This document shows, one piece after another, positions 25,436-33,817 of a stretch of DNA of 50,251 bases. Position 1 is the first letter of the stretch. Each line of letters begins with the position of its first letter. A model generated the notes under the pieces. The model saw only the letters and a program-made list of their open reading frames with translations. It was not told where the DNA came from and made no database searches. The stretch lies in contig CAVTPZ010000030.1 in the NCBI GenBank assembly GCA_963736685.1, forward strand, positions 1 through 50,251. The letters are read 5' to 3'. The position numbers and the translations under genes were made by a program. The DNA is from DASUPK01 sp963736685. Lineage in GTDB: Bacteria > Actinomycetota > Thermoleophilia > Solirubrobacterales > 70-9.

Positions 25436-26979
25436 TGCTCCAGGTCCTGCGCAACGACTACTTCGACCAGGTGATCACGGACATCCTGACGATCGCCCCG
25501 GATTCGCTGCTCGAGGTGGAATACAAGACCGGGATCGTCTTCCTCGATTTCCCGACCACCCCCGGGATCGGGCCGGAGACCGTATCGCGACTTGCGAGCA
25601 GTAGGAGTGTCTTCGTCGGGATAGCCGGCGAGCCGGGCGATTTCTCGGTCGCCCCCAAGCCAAACATGAAGCTGAACCAGATGGGTGGGTTCACGGACTG
25701 CGACGACAGGTTCGCGGCGACTCGGATCGAGATCGTCTACGACGTGAAGGGCTGCGGCGGTCTCGGGGCCTGGGTCGAGGGCTTGATTCCCGACGACAAG
25801 ATCGACTTCGACAGCCACGTGCTGCTCCTGCACGAGATGCGGCACGCGTTTCAGCTGATCGAGCGGAAGGCCACGTGGGACAGGGTGGCCGACGAGAAGA
25901 CCGCGATCGAGGGTGAGAACCAGTATCGAAGGGAGCGTGGATTGCCGGAAAGGGGTGGGTTGGGCGGTGGCTGCCGAGAGTCGGTCGGCTTCTGGGGGGC
26001 AGTTCGCGCGTCGGGCGCGGGGGGAACAGGGAAGTGTTTCGTGGCGACCGCAGCCTACGGATCCGAGCTCGACCCGAATGTCGAGTTCCTGCGCCGCTTC
26101 CGCGATGACGTGATCCGGGCCACGCGTACCGGCGAGCGTTTCTGGGACCGCTACTGGGAGCGGTATCAGCGCCTCAGCCCGACCGTGGTGGAGATGCTCG
26201 CGGGCGACCCGGACCTTCGCGATCTGGTCCGCTGGTCGCTCGTCGAGCCGATCGTTCACTACCTCGAGCTCGTCCTCTCGTTCCCCGACGACTCGCTGGC
26301 GGATGTCCCGGAACCGTGGTCTTCTTGGCTCGAGGCCCAGCGAGCGCAGCTGTCGCTTTGGCTTGAGGGCATAGAGCTGCCCACGGAGTTCGAAGGGCTG
26401 GAGCCGGACGCGATCATCTCCGAGCTCGTTTTCTTGCTCCGCTACGTGTTGCGCACCTCCGAAGCACGTGATGGCTACGTCGAGCGGTTGCGCGACGCAG
26501 GAGCGCTGCCGTTGAGGGTTGCCGGCCCCGCTCATGACCGGTTCTCGGAGCGGCTGGCCGCCGAACCGGCGACGGCCGCACGAGCGGAAGCGATTTTGGA
26601 GCGGGGCGATCCGCGCAGACCCGTCATGACTGGCTACGGCGGCGAGCACGTCTTCTCTCAGAGCGACCTCGATGTGGGTGAGTGGGCCTACAGCGTCATC
26701 TTCACCAACAAGACGGAGACCACCTACACCACGGTTGTGGTCGTCTGCACGCTCACGAACGGCGACACCGCGCAGTTCACCGAAATGGATGTGGCGCCCG
26801 GAGACATCCGCGTGTTCTCGCTCGGCGCGTGCGCCACGATGCGAAGCTATGTGCTCGCGTGCTTCATCGGCGACGAACTCGTCGCGAAGGTTCCCGACGT
26901 CGGCGAGGTGACTCCGGACGCGCCCGACTCCGACGATCCGTTTCGTTGTGCCGATTGGTGGGAGACGGTGCCGGCCTAG
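25435..26979 (+). CDS. HExxH metallopeptidase-like protein with CFI-box
   Basis: 514 residues, no signal peptide. HEMRH at 133-137 is an HExxH zinc site. Twenty residues on, 'DEKTAIEGENQYRRERGLPER' (153-173) matches the second half of the M91/NleD-type effector protease pattern (Glu, then EN.yR.e.G...R), giving a third ligand. At 201-210 CFVATAAYGS opens a CFI-box domain (to about 275: 'LRRFRDDVIRATRTGERFWDRYWERY..LSPTVVEML'), normally found at protein C-termini but here internal. The last ~110 residues are beta-rich and Cys-containing, of unknown function. It is the third gene of a coupled cassette. Protease activity is likely from motif, target unknown. Confidence 0.82.
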   Translation: MLQVLRNDYFDQVITDILTIAPDSLLEVEYKTGIVFLDFPTTPGIGPETVSRLASSRSVFVGIAGEPGDFSVAPKPNMKLNQMGGFTDCDDRFAATRIEIVYDVKGCGGLGAWVEGLIPDDKIDFDSHVLLLHEMRHAFQLIERKATWDRVADEKTAIEGENQYRRERGLPERGGLGGGCRESVGFWGAVRASGAGGTGKCFVATAAYGSELDPNVEFLRRFRDDVIRATRTGERFWDRYWERYQRLSPTVVEMLAGDPDLRDLVRWSLVEPIVHYLELVLSFPDDSLADVPEPWSSWLEAQRAQLSLWLEGIELPTEFEGLEPDAIISELVFLLRYVLRTSEARDGYVERLRDAGALPLRVAGPAHDRFSERLAAEPATAARAEAILERGDPRRPVMTGYGGEHVFSQSDLDVGEWAYSVIFTNKTETTYTTVVVVCTLTNGDTAQFTEMDVAPGDIRVFSLGACATMRSYVLACFIGDELVAKVPDVGEVTPDAPDSDDPFRCADWWETVPA

Positions 26980-27109
26980 TTGGCCAACCAACGCGGCCCC
27001 CTTTTCGCGGGGTTCCGTTCGTGGTTCCAATCTGAGCGAAAGTCATGGCATCCGACAGCCTCTCCCCGCGCGAGATAATCCCAATCGACCTCAGGAGCAC
27101 AGGTTTGCC

Positions 27110-27157
27110 CGACCTACGAAACCGAAGGTCACAGGTTCGAATCCTGTCGGGCGCGCT
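27110..27157 (+). repeat. att repeat copy 2 (tRNA-Arg 3' half)
   Basis: From 27114 to 27157 it is identical to tRNA-Arg 23359-23402 (44 bases: anticodon loop, T-arm, acceptor, discriminator and CT). The two bases before differ (AC for GT). The 5' half of the tRNA is absent, so it is not a gene. Confidence 0.92.
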
Positions 27158-27181
27158 TCAAAGCTTCCTGCAATTGCCCGG

Positions 27182-27667
27182 CTAGCGTTTCCGCTTCCTC
27201 TTGCACTTCCTCTTCTTCGCGCCCTGGGCGGAACGCTGCTTCTTCTTCTTGCACTTGGCGGAGGGAGGTGGCGGCAAGGTCACTCCATTGCCACTCAGAC
27301 TGGCAGTCGGCCCGCCGGTGCCGGTGTTGAGTGTCCCGCCGACCGGCCCGAGCGCTGTCGGGGTGAAGGACAGCGAGATCGGACAGGTCGCGTCACTTCC
27401 GAAGTCCGCGCTCATCATCGTCGGACACCCGCTCGCAGCCGCGAAGGCCAGGTTGGAGCTGGCGATCGCCGGCGAGAAGCCGCACGGTGCGGAGCAGCTC
27501 AGCCGCAGCGTTTCAACCTGCGGGCTGCTTGTCGACCCGACGGCCTGATCTCCAAACGCAACGGTGTCCGAGGAGAGCGTGACCGTCACGGTTTTTGCGG
27601 CGGCCGAGCCGGTCAGCAGCGCCACACCTACCAGGGTCGCAACTGCGAAGAGGCCCGATCGATTCAT
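27182..27667 (-). CDS. secreted Ig-like (choice-of-anchor D type) protein with basic tail
   Basis: 161 residues. Signal peptide residues 1-24 (ending GSAAAK). The mature domain resembles the HYDIN/choice-of-anchor-D beta-sandwich: VTLSSDTVAFGDQAVGSTSSPQVETLRLS ... 'CPISLSFTPTALGPVGGTL'. It carries four Cys outside the tail. The last ~25 residues are a Lys/Arg/Cys tail (KCKKKKQRS ... KRKCKRKRKR), a feature I associate with Thermoleophilia secreted proteins and which may bind acidic wall polymers. Its stop lies 25 bases after att copy 2, so the gene ends right at the island edge. Confidence 0.82.
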   Translation of the reverse strand: MNRSGLFAVATLVGVALLTGSAAAKTVTVTLSSDTVAFGDQAVGSTSSPQVETLRLSCSAPCGFSPAIASSNLAFAAASGCPTMMSADFGSDATCPISLSFTPTALGPVGGTLNTGTGGPTASLSGNGVTLPPPPSAKCKKKKQRSAQGAKKRKCKRKRKR

Positions 27668-27739
27668 CGCTCGGTCGGAAACCTTACCGCCGCGCGCGGT
27701 GCCGGTTGATCAGGCGGTTCTGATCAGGTCAAGTGCAAC

Positions 27740-27981
27740 CGGGGGCCTCGCCCCTCGAGGCCTCCGGCGCGAAGGGAAAGCGCCGGGTCCTGCTGAAGCC
27801 CTCAAGCGCTAGCGGCGGGCCCGGGGAGATCGTGGTCCCTCTTAGGCTCAGCAAGCCCGCCAAGGCCTCCGCCAGAAGCACAAGGTGAAGGTGAGAGCGA
27901 GGATCACGTTCACGCCCAAGGGGGCGCTAGCCAAATACCCAGACGGCGAGGCTCAAGGTCAGGACGAAACACAGGAAGTAG
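27740..27981 (+). pseudogene. decayed 3' end of a secreted-protein gene
   Basis: Reading three frames in turn gives one continuous, sensible protein end: 'KGKRRVLLKP...GGPGEIVVPLRLSKPAKAS', then after a shift 'RQKHKVKVRARITFTPKG', then after another 'PNTQTARLKVRTKHRK' and a TAG at 27979-27981. This is the style of C-terminus seen in secreted proteins of this lineage. No start or signal peptide remains. Two frameshifts in under 150 bases mark it as dead. Confidence 0.6.
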
Positions 27982-28078
27982 GTGACCCTAAGCTGCCGCT
28001 TTGAGGGCGAAGGAGCGGTGGCTGGCCTCACTTGTGTCGTTGCTCCTTAGCGCGAAAAGCGCGCGCGCTTGCAAAGTG

Positions 28079-28126
28079 CTGCTTTCCATGCAAAGCAGAA
28101 CTACTGCTTCTCGTCCAAAGCAGTAG
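28079..28126. repeat. two adjacent hairpin palindromes (P1, P2)
   Basis: P1: CTGCTTT (28079-28085), loop ccatgc, AAAGCAG (28092-28098). P2: CTACTGCTT (28101-28109) with AAGCAGTAG (28118-28126). P1 is the same unit as at 29416 and 48129. The right half of P2 shares 16 bases (cttctcgtccaaagca) with 48553-48568. The rest of 27982-28250 shows no gene. Confidence 0.75.
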
Positions 28127-28250
28127 CTGCTGCACGGGCAGCTGGTTCGCCCTCTTCTTGCATTTCTTCCGGGCAAAGTTGACGCGTGCGACGCGGGACC
28201 GTATGGTCAGCCCAGGAAGCACGGGTGTGCGCTCCAGAGACGGAGAGTAA

Positions 28251-29399
28251 ATGGGCAGCCTTGCTAAGGCGGTGGTTCTGGCTATAGCAGTGGGGTTGAT
28301 CGCGGGAGCGGCGCCGGCAAGCGCCGATGTTGCCTACACGACCCAGACATCGACGGGCGCGCCGATCGTTCCGGGAACCACCGACATCGGCAACCACGGC
28401 GACGATCAAACGACGCCCATCAGCTTCCCGTTCCCAGTCAGCTTCTACGCTCAGAACTTCAACAGCGGCACTGTCAGCTCGAACGGCAACCTCCAGCTGC
28501 CCGGCAGCAACAGCGTTTTCACCAACAGCTGCCTGCCCGCCTCCAATCTCGGCGCATCGATCATGCCCTACTGGGACGACCTCTACCTGGTCAACGGCGG
28601 CTTCGGCATCTTCACCTCGACGACCGGCTCCGCCCCGCACCGGACCTTCAACATCGAGTGGCGAGCTCAGTACCTAGGCGCCAGCGGCTTCGCGAACTTC
28701 GAGATCCAGCTCCACGAGGACTCCACAATCATCACGGTCATCTACGGGACCCTCACCAATGGCAGCGCCAGCGCAACCGCTGGAGTGCAGGCGTCGGCGA
28801 CCGGGCCGTTCACCCAGTTCTCCTGCAACACCGCGGGGACTCTCTCCAGCGGCCTCCGCGTCGATTACATCCCCAACGCGAAGACGTTGACTGCTGCCAA
28901 GGCTGGGACTGGCGCCGGGACCGTCACATCCGGCGACGGCCGGCTCAACTGCGGGGCCACCTGCTCGGCGCCCTTCGGCGAGGGAAATGCGGTCACGCTG
29001 ACGGCTACTCCGGCTGCCGGTTCCCGCTTCGCCGGCTGGTCCGGAGGCGGCTGTGCCGGCGCGGGCACCTGCACGGTGACGATGAGCTCTGATCAGACGA
29101 TCACCGCCACGTTCGCCGGCCCCTGCAACGGGCAGACGCCGACCATCGCTGGTACGGACGGCAACGACAAGCTCAGTGGCACGCCGGGTAAGGACGTAAT
29201 GGTCGGCCTCGGCGGCAAGGACAAGCTCTCTGGGCTCGCCGGCAACGATGTGATTTGCGGCGGCGCCGGCAAGGACACTTTGAAGGGCGGCAAGGGCAAC
29301 GACAAGCTGCTCGGCGAGGCGGGCAAGGACACCCTGAAGGGCGGCCCGGGCAAGGACAAGCTCAAAGGCGGCCCGGGCAAGGACAAGCAGGTCCAGTAG
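28251..29399 (+). CDS. secreted multi-domain protein with Lys-rich RTX repeats
   Basis: 382 residues with GGAGAG before ATG 28251. Signal peptide 1-25 (APASA). N-terminal ~190 residues form a beta-rich domain (VSSNGNLQLPGSN, MPYWDDLYLVNGG, FNIEWRAQY) resembling nidogen-like or lectin-like modules. Residues ~210-290 are a Listeria-Bacteroides-type repeat (TLTAAKAGTGAGTVTSGDG ... GWSGGGC). From ~300 come RTX nonapeptides (GTDGNDKLSG, GGAGKDTLKG, GGPGKDKLKG), where many variable positions are Lys, giving a positively charged calcium-binding-type tail. Likely a surface or released adhesion-type protein. No type I secretion genes are near. Confidence 0.87.
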   Translation: MGSLAKAVVLAIAVGLIAGAAPASADVAYTTQTSTGAPIVPGTTDIGNHGDDQTTPISFPFPVSFYAQNFNSGTVSSNGNLQLPGSNSVFTNSCLPASNLGASIMPYWDDLYLVNGGFGIFTSTTGSAPHRTFNIEWRAQYLGASGFANFEIQLHEDSTIITVIYGTLTNGSASATAGVQASATGPFTQFSCNTAGTLSSGLRVDYIPNAKTLTAAKAGTGAGTVTSGDGRLNCGATCSAPFGEGNAVTLTATPAAGSRFAGWSGGGCAGAGTCTVTMSSDQTITATFAGPCNGQTPTIAGTDGNDKLSGTPGKDVMVGLGGKDKLSGLAGNDVICGGAGKDTLKGGKGNDKLLGEAGKDTLKGGPGKDKLKGGPGKDKQVQ

Positions 29400-29415
29400 C
29401 GCCTAGGCCGGAGCA

Positions 29416-29437
29416 GCTGCTTTCCATGCAAAGCAGC
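29416..29437. repeat. hairpin palindrome P3
   Basis: GCTGCTTT (29416-29423), loop ccatgc, AAAGCAGC (29430-29437), an eight-base perfect stem. It lies 16 bases after the RTX gene stop and 33 bases before the 168-bp module, and could also act as a terminator. Confidence 0.75.
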
Positions 29438-29469
29438 AGTGTGTACGCATGAGCCTCCGACCTCGATGA

Positions 29470-29637
29470 GGGCAACAAAAGGGCAACAGACGGGACGGAG
29501 ACCACCAGAACTCAGACGAGCTCCGGTCGCAGTACAGAGCCGAATCCCGAGCCCAGACGAGCCCCACCGAACTCCAGGCTCGGTCTACGAAACCGAAGGT
29601 CACAGGTTCGAATCCTGTCGGGCGCGCCTCAGGAAAC
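29470..29637 (+). repeat. 168-bp module, copy at the right end of island B
   Basis: Aligns without gaps to 48232-48399, about 15 mismatches by eye, nearly all in the first 110 bases. The frame reading G-N-K-R-A-T-D-G at its start stays open through the att core in both copies. It could be the 3' end of a lost integrase gene, but it is too short to identify. Confidence 0.7.
29581..29627 (+). repeat. att repeat copy 3 (tRNA-Arg 3' half)
   Basis: Identical over 47 bases to tRNA-Arg 23355-23401 (anticodon stem to one base past the discriminator). The D-arm and 5' acceptor strand are missing. Confidence 0.94.
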
Positions 29638-29656
29638 CGCTCTGTAGCGGGGTTTT
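29637..29656 (+). terminator. intrinsic terminator just after att copy 3
   Basis: CCGCT (29637-29641), loop ctgt, AGCGG (29646-29650), then GGTTTT; AAA precedes the stem, so it could pair with the T-run. It would insulate island C from transcription entering from island B. Confidence 0.6.
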
Positions 29657-29775
29657 CGGCTCCCTGACCCGCAGCCCAAGCGGTCCAAATCGGTGAGAGG
29701 GCAACACGCCACCAGGCGCTGAGCCTTCAGTGACCGGTTTAGCTCGAATAGCCGCAGGGACGATCGATCGAATGG

Positions 29776-30036
29776 ATGGTGATGGAGCCGAAGAGGCCTG
29801 GATTCCCGCGATTTGGCTTAGTGGCCGCACTGTTTGCGACAGCTGCGCTTGCGCTCGCGCCCGGAGCCGGCGCGAAGACTGAGAAGCTGACCGGCCAGGT
29901 CAAAGCCGCCAAAGAACAGGGAAAGGGCGCCAATCTCCGCTGCCAAGCGCCATGTCTCCGCGGTCCTCGCCCTTGCCCGAGCGATTCCACCGCGCCGACA
30001 GAACCAACCTCAGGCGACCTGCCTCTAGGGAGCTGA
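29776..30036 (+). CDS. short secreted-protein remnant or small exported peptide
   Basis: 86 residues. The first ~50 look real: a basic start, hydrophobic stretch (LVAALFATAALALAPGAGA) and an Ala-x-Ala cleavage site, then KTEKLTGQVKAAKE. After that the sequence turns Pro/Arg/Cys-rich and loses character, as if a longer secreted-protein gene had been cut or frameshifted. It runs 12 bases into the 3' end of the opposite lipoprotein gene. No ribosome site is evident. I treat it as a probable gene fragment. Confidence 0.35.
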   Translation: MVMEPKRPGFPRFGLVAALFATAALALAPGAGAKTEKLTGQVKAAKEQGKGANLRCQAPCLRGPRPCPSDSTAPTEPTSGDLPLGS

Positions 30037-30795
30037 GAGACCGTTGACCGAGGCGAGAGCCGCGAGCTCCCGCGGACCCTTCGCCGTCACTTCTTTCACG
30101 TTGCCGATGCCCTTCTCGTAGTACTTGTGGTCGACGACGCCCGGTTCGAGAGGGGTGGTCTCCTCGGTCAGCAGGGCGCTCCGGTAGGAGCCGGCCGGGA
30201 CCGTCACCGAGGTGTTCAGTGCGAGCACCTTGAACTGGTCCTCGGCGTGGCCCTTGTAGTACTCCTGGCGGTAAGACTGGCCCGGCTGTGGGTTGGCCGG
30301 CATGAAGATGCCCGGCTGCGCACCGTCGACACCGGCTTGCCAGGAGCCCTCGGTGCTCGTCGTCTTCCCCTGAGAGTTCAGCTCTCGGGTCGCCTCGCCG
30401 AAGTACCAGACGTTGCGCTTGCTGTCCTGGGTGTACCAGTCGGTCGTCTGTTCCTCGAGCTTGCCGGCCTCGTAGAGGTTGTCCTTGACCGCGACGCACG
30501 GCGCGCCCTGGATTCGCTTCGTCTCGTGGCTGACGGCATAGATGTCGATCGTGGGCTTGCCGTCCTTGACGCCGCGGTAGTGGTAGGTGGACCCAGGCTT
30601 CAGCGGGTAGAAGGGGTTGTCCACAGTTGCGGTGAAGTCGCTTGCCGAGACCTGGGCCGGTCCATTCGGTCCGGCACCCGAGACGATCTGCGGTCCAGAT
30701 GACGGGGAGTTCGACCCGCCGGAGCCACAACCAGCGACGAGCAGGATCAAGAGGCTGACCAGGAGTGCGCTCAGGAAGAGCCTTCGGTTAGTCAT
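30025..30795 (-). CDS. lipoprotein of unknown function
   Basis: 256 residues from ATG 30793-30795, which gives a textbook lipoprotein signal: MTNRR, hydrophobic core, LVAGC lipobox (Cys about 23). A further-upstream ATG (30831) overlaps the regulatory box and would bury the signal. The mature part ('DFTATVDNPFYPLKPGSTYHYRGVKDGKPTIDIYAVSHETKRIQG') is a beta-rich domain seen in many actinobacterial hypothetical lipoproteins; no catalytic motif. A TTCATG-N5-TTCATC box ends exactly 22 bases before the ATG, the same distance as at the other lipoprotein gene (35577), so both probably answer to the island's regulator. Confidence 0.87.
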   Translation of the reverse strand: MTNRRLFLSALLVSLLILLVAGCGSGGSNSPSSGPQIVSGAGPNGPAQVSASDFTATVDNPFYPLKPGSTYHYRGVKDGKPTIDIYAVSHETKRIQGAPCVAVKDNLYEAGKLEEQTTDWYTQDSKRNVWYFGEATRELNSQGKTTSTEGSWQAGVDGAQPGIFMPANPQPGQSYRQEYYKGHAEDQFKVLALNTSVTVPAGSYRSALLTEETTPLEPGVVDHKYYEKGIGNVKEVTAKGPRELAALASVNGLSAP

Positions 30796-30817
30796 GCCGG
30801 ATAGGGAACTCGGAACG

Positions 30818-30834
30818 GATGAAAGAACCATGAA
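30818..30834 (-). promoter_or_regulatory. TTCAGG-type direct repeat box 1
   Basis: On the minus strand: TTCATG, five bases, TTCATC (11-bp period), 22 bases before the lipoprotein ATG. CCCTAT follows at a distance fitting a -10, which would make the message leaderless. The weakest match to the consensus of the seven boxes. Confidence 0.5.
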
Positions 30835-30907
30835 CGGATGTGGATCCCCTCAGGACCGATCACAGATGCAGACCTAGTATCCGGTCGAGCTTCACTCAGC
30901 GATCCAG

Positions 30908-32476
30908 ATGGCTTCCCCGACGTCATCCCCCTCAACCCGCGATTCGGCAGCACGCATCCTCGTTGGCCTGATCCTGCTCGCTGCCGTGGTTCGCTTCGGC
31001 ACCCTCGGGGCCAAGAGCTTCTGGGGCGACGAGCTGAGCACCGTGGACCTCGTCCATCGCTCGCTCGGGCACATGCTCACCGGAATCGGCAACCTCGAAT
31101 CGACCCCGCCTCTCTATTACGTGATCTCCTGGCTCTGGGTCCAAGTCTTTCCCGGAACCGAAGTGGGCATGCGAGCGCTGCCAGCGCTCTTCGGGGTGGC
31201 GCTTGTGCCGGTGACCTACTGGATCGGCCGCGAGCTCGCTGACGCGCGGGCGGGGGCCATCGCCGCGGCGCTGGTTGCCTGCAACCCCTTTCTGGTCTGG
31301 TATTCGCAGGAGGCCCGTGCCTATTCGCTGCTCGTACTACTCAGTGCGGTTTCGCTCCTGTTTGCCGTTCGCGCCATCAAGCGGCCGAGCGCTCGCCTCT
31401 ACGGCGGCTGGGCTGTGGCCTCGGCCCTGGCTCTCGCCACCCACTACTTCGCCGTCTTCTTGGTCGTGCCGGAGGCGGTAGATTCTGCTGCGCTCGGCAC
31501 CCAGGCGTCGGGTGGTAGCTGCGGCGGTCGCCTCCGTCATCGCGGCCGGGGCATTCCTCCTACCGCTTGCGCTCCAGCAGCAATCGATGGGTCATGCCAG
31601 CTGGATCAGCCACGCTCCGATCATTGGCAGGTTGGCGATCACTCCGCTCGACTTCCTCGTCGGCTTCGATCTCACCTCGGCGGCCCTGCCGGTCGCGGGA
31701 ATCGTGGTCGCGGCGGCCCTGGTCGGCCTGATGCGCCTCGCTGCCTCCCGGCTTTCCGGCGGTCCCGGGCCGCGCCTGGTGGCGACGATGCTCTTCGCCA
31801 CATTCCTCCTGCCGCTGGGACTGGCCCTGCTTGGGCTCGACTATCTCGACCCGCGCAACCTGATCGTCGCTTTGGTTCCCGGCCTGGTCCTGCTCTCGAT
31901 GGGCTTCGCCACTCCGGGCAGGCCGTGGCTCGGAAGCGCGGCCGCCGTGGGCCTCTGTCTGGCCTCGCTCGCGGTCGTGGTGCTGACGGCCTGGGAGCCG
32001 AAGTACCACAGCGAGGACTGGCGGGCTGCGGCGAGCGACTTGGGGCCGCCTCGCGTTGACCGCGTCGTGATCGCGACTCCGGGCAGCTTCGCCCGCAAGC
32101 CGCTGCAGTTCTACCTGCCCGGGAGCGAACGCTTTCGAGCAGGGTCGAACCGGTGGGTGAGGTGGATGTGCTCGCCCTGCCGCGGCAGGGCAGCAGCACC
32201 CCGAGGGCCACGCTGCACCTCTCGATGCCGCGCTTTCGCCTCGTTGGCCGCGACTTCGACGGCCGCTTTCTTGTCTGGCGCTACCGGCCGACCGGCCGGC
32301 AGCGCATATCCCTCGCACAGCTCGAGCCCTTGGTGAGCAGATCCCGAGCTGACGTCATCTGGCAGGGCTCGTCAGCGCCAGCCGCTCGTGGCTCAGGCGC
32401 CGCTGCATCGGGGCTGAGTCTTCGCCGGACCAACCCGATCGCGAGCCAGGCCGTGAACAGCTGGCGCAGTCCGTAG
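30908..32476 (+). pseudogene. GT39-type membrane glycosyltransferase, two frameshifts
   Basis: Reads as one polytopic dolichyl-phosphate-mannose-type (ArnT/PMT-like) glycosyltransferase across three frame segments. Segment 1 has the typical start (GAKSFWGDELSTVDLVHRS, 'STPPLYYVISWLW', 'NPFLVWYSQEARAYSLL'; the Asp-Glu of GDE is the catalytic motif) and breaks near 31480, where 'FLVVPEAV' must shift to 'ILLRSAPRRRVVAAAVAS'. Segment 2 breaks near 32150, shifting to 'VGEVDVLALPRQGS...RYRP'. Each break is one base. Its 3' end overlaps the convergent, also broken, glycosyltransferase by about 200 bases. Either both genes are decaying or the local sequence is poor. Confidence 0.8.
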
Positions 32477-33587
32477 GCACCCCATTGGATGGCGAGCGGG
32501 AAGTCGGAGGCGATTGGGCCGGCCGGATAGAGCGGGCCGAAGGTGGAGGCGAAGATCAGCAGGTCCAGCAGGGCAAAGGCCACCGCCAGGGCCACGGGCG
32601 CCCCGTCGATCGCCAGAGCGGCGAAGATCCAGAGCGAGTACTGGACGCTGTAGACCTTGGCTGTCGCGAACACCCAGAGCAGCGCGGCGGCGGAGGCGGG
32701 GATCAGCGCGCCGCCAGGACGGTTGCGGGCACGCGAGGGCCAGAATCACGATCGCGGCCAGGCCGGCGGCGAACAGCGGAACCGCCACGAAGTCCGCTGC
32801 TTGGCCGAGCAGGGGATGCCAGATCGTTCCGCGTGGCGGCCGCTGGTCCGTGTAGGTGAAGAAGTAGGACCAGTTGGCGCGGATCGATCCTGCCCCGGTG
32901 AGCGCGAACGGGAGGTTGACGGCCAGTGTCGTCGCTGTGAAGACACCGGCGATCAGGGCGGCCGAGCGCCGGCGTCCTTCGGCCACGCGGAGGGCGACGA
33001 CGATCGGGAGGACGACGATCGGGAAGAACTTCGCCCAGGTAGCGAGAGCGAGGCCGCCTGCGGCGAATCCGTCCCTGCCGCGCTGGAAGAGAAGCAGCGC
33101 GATGACGAGCAGGCAGATCCCGAGCAGGTCCCAGTTCAGGGTTCCGTAGAGGGCGAGCGCCGGCGCGGCTGCGAAAAGCCACGGGTTGGCCCCATCGATT
33201 CGGCTGAGCGCCCAGACCGTGACCAGGCCCAGGCCGAGCAGCAGGCCCGTGGAACTCAGGAAATAGGCGGCGACGCTTGAGTGGACAAAGCTCGCCACCC
33301 AGACGAAGAGGCCGGTGAGGACCGGGTACTCGAAGCGGAAGTCGAAGTACGGCATCGGATGCGCTCCGATGTGGTCCCGATAGAAGAGATGGGAGATGTC
33401 CGAGTAGGCGCCGACATGGGCCATCAGGTCCAGGTTCAGGGAATGCGCGATCGGGGGCCCGTGATAGGTCGAGCAGAACCGGCAGGCGCATCAGTGCCCC
33501 GAGCAGGATCAAGGCGGTGGGCAGCGCGACGAGTAGGGCGGTGCGACATCGCCCACCAAGGCGCGTATGAATGGCATGGGCGGCCAT
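32281..33587 (-). pseudogene. GT87/DUF2029-type membrane mannosyltransferase, two frameshifts
   Basis: A multi-helix glycosyltransferase of the polyprenol-phosphate-mannose type, split in three frame segments. It starts at ATG 33585-33587 (MAAHAIHTRLGG, then LPVLLDL), breaks near 33465 ('YHGPPIAHSLNLDLMAHVGAYSDIS' resumes one frame over), runs through 'RFEYPVLTGLFVW' and 'ALATWAKFFPIVVLP', and breaks again near 32727 in a GGG run, resuming 'ALIPASAAALLWVFATAKVYSVQYSLW'. Each break is a single base with long intact stretches on both sides. A TTCATG-N5-TTCAGG box lies 62 bases before the start. Confidence 0.8.
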
Positions 33588-33649
33588 GTGCGTTAGTCCG
33601 GCGCCAGCGCCGGCCCGCTGCGAAGGCTAGGAGCACCCTTCTCGCCATA

Positions 33650-33666
33650 CCTGAACGATTCATGAA
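33650..33666 (-). promoter_or_regulatory. TTCAGG-type direct repeat box 2
   Basis: Minus strand: TTCATG, aatcg, TTCAGG, 11-bp period, upstream of the GT87-type gene and pointing toward it. Confidence 0.6.
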
Positions 33667-33740
33667 TAGCGGCCGCCCCTAGGCGTCCGCGAGTCACTGG
33701 GCCCCTCCGCGACGCACTTCGCGCATCTAACCGGTCCGTA

Positions 33741-33757
33741 ATCAGGAGTCGTTCAGG
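33741..33757 (+). promoter_or_regulatory. TTCAGG-type direct repeat box 3
   Basis: ATCAGG, agtcg, TTCAGG, 11-bp period, 60 bases before the COG4705-like gene. CCCTGC begins 12 bases after the box, in the same place as CCCTGG after box 4. Boxes 2 and 3 share one divergent intergenic region (33588-33817) with nothing else in it. Confidence 0.6.
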
Positions 33758-33817
33758 TCGCTGCTGTCACCCTGCCGCGCTCGCGAGGGAGCCGAATCCA
33801 GACAGGAAGGCAGGCAG

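Larger units (their letters stand above)
23401..27157 (+). mobile_element. island A between tRNA-Arg and the second att repeat
   Basis: A 3.7-kb segment bounded by the 3' end of tRNA-Arg and a copy of it at 27110-27157. It contains one coupled three-gene cassette and no recognisable integrase. Mobile origin is inferred from the boundaries. Bases 23401-23537 hold no gene or clear promoter. Confidence 0.6.
27158..29627 (+). mobile_element. island B between att copies 2 and 3
   Basis: A 2.5-kb segment bounded by two tRNA-Arg 3'-half repeats. It holds a minus-strand secreted protein, a decayed gene, two hairpin palindromes, and a secreted RTX-type protein. Its right end carries the 168-bp module also found at the right end of island C. 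No integrase is seen. Confidence 0.55.

Noticed and set aside
25384..27030. 548-codon minus-strand frame opposite the HExxH protein
   Set aside because: Arg/His-rich shadow without motifs; the plus strand has coupled starts and recognisable domains.
27110..27157. Further tRNA-Arg genes at att copies 2-4
   Set aside because: Only the 3' half is present at each site; the D-arm and 5' acceptor strand are missing, so no cloverleaf can form.
29900..30730. 276-codon minus-strand frame overlapping the lipoprotein gene
   Set aside because: The alternative frame gives a lipobox signal peptide and a coherent domain; this one is Arg-rich shadow.
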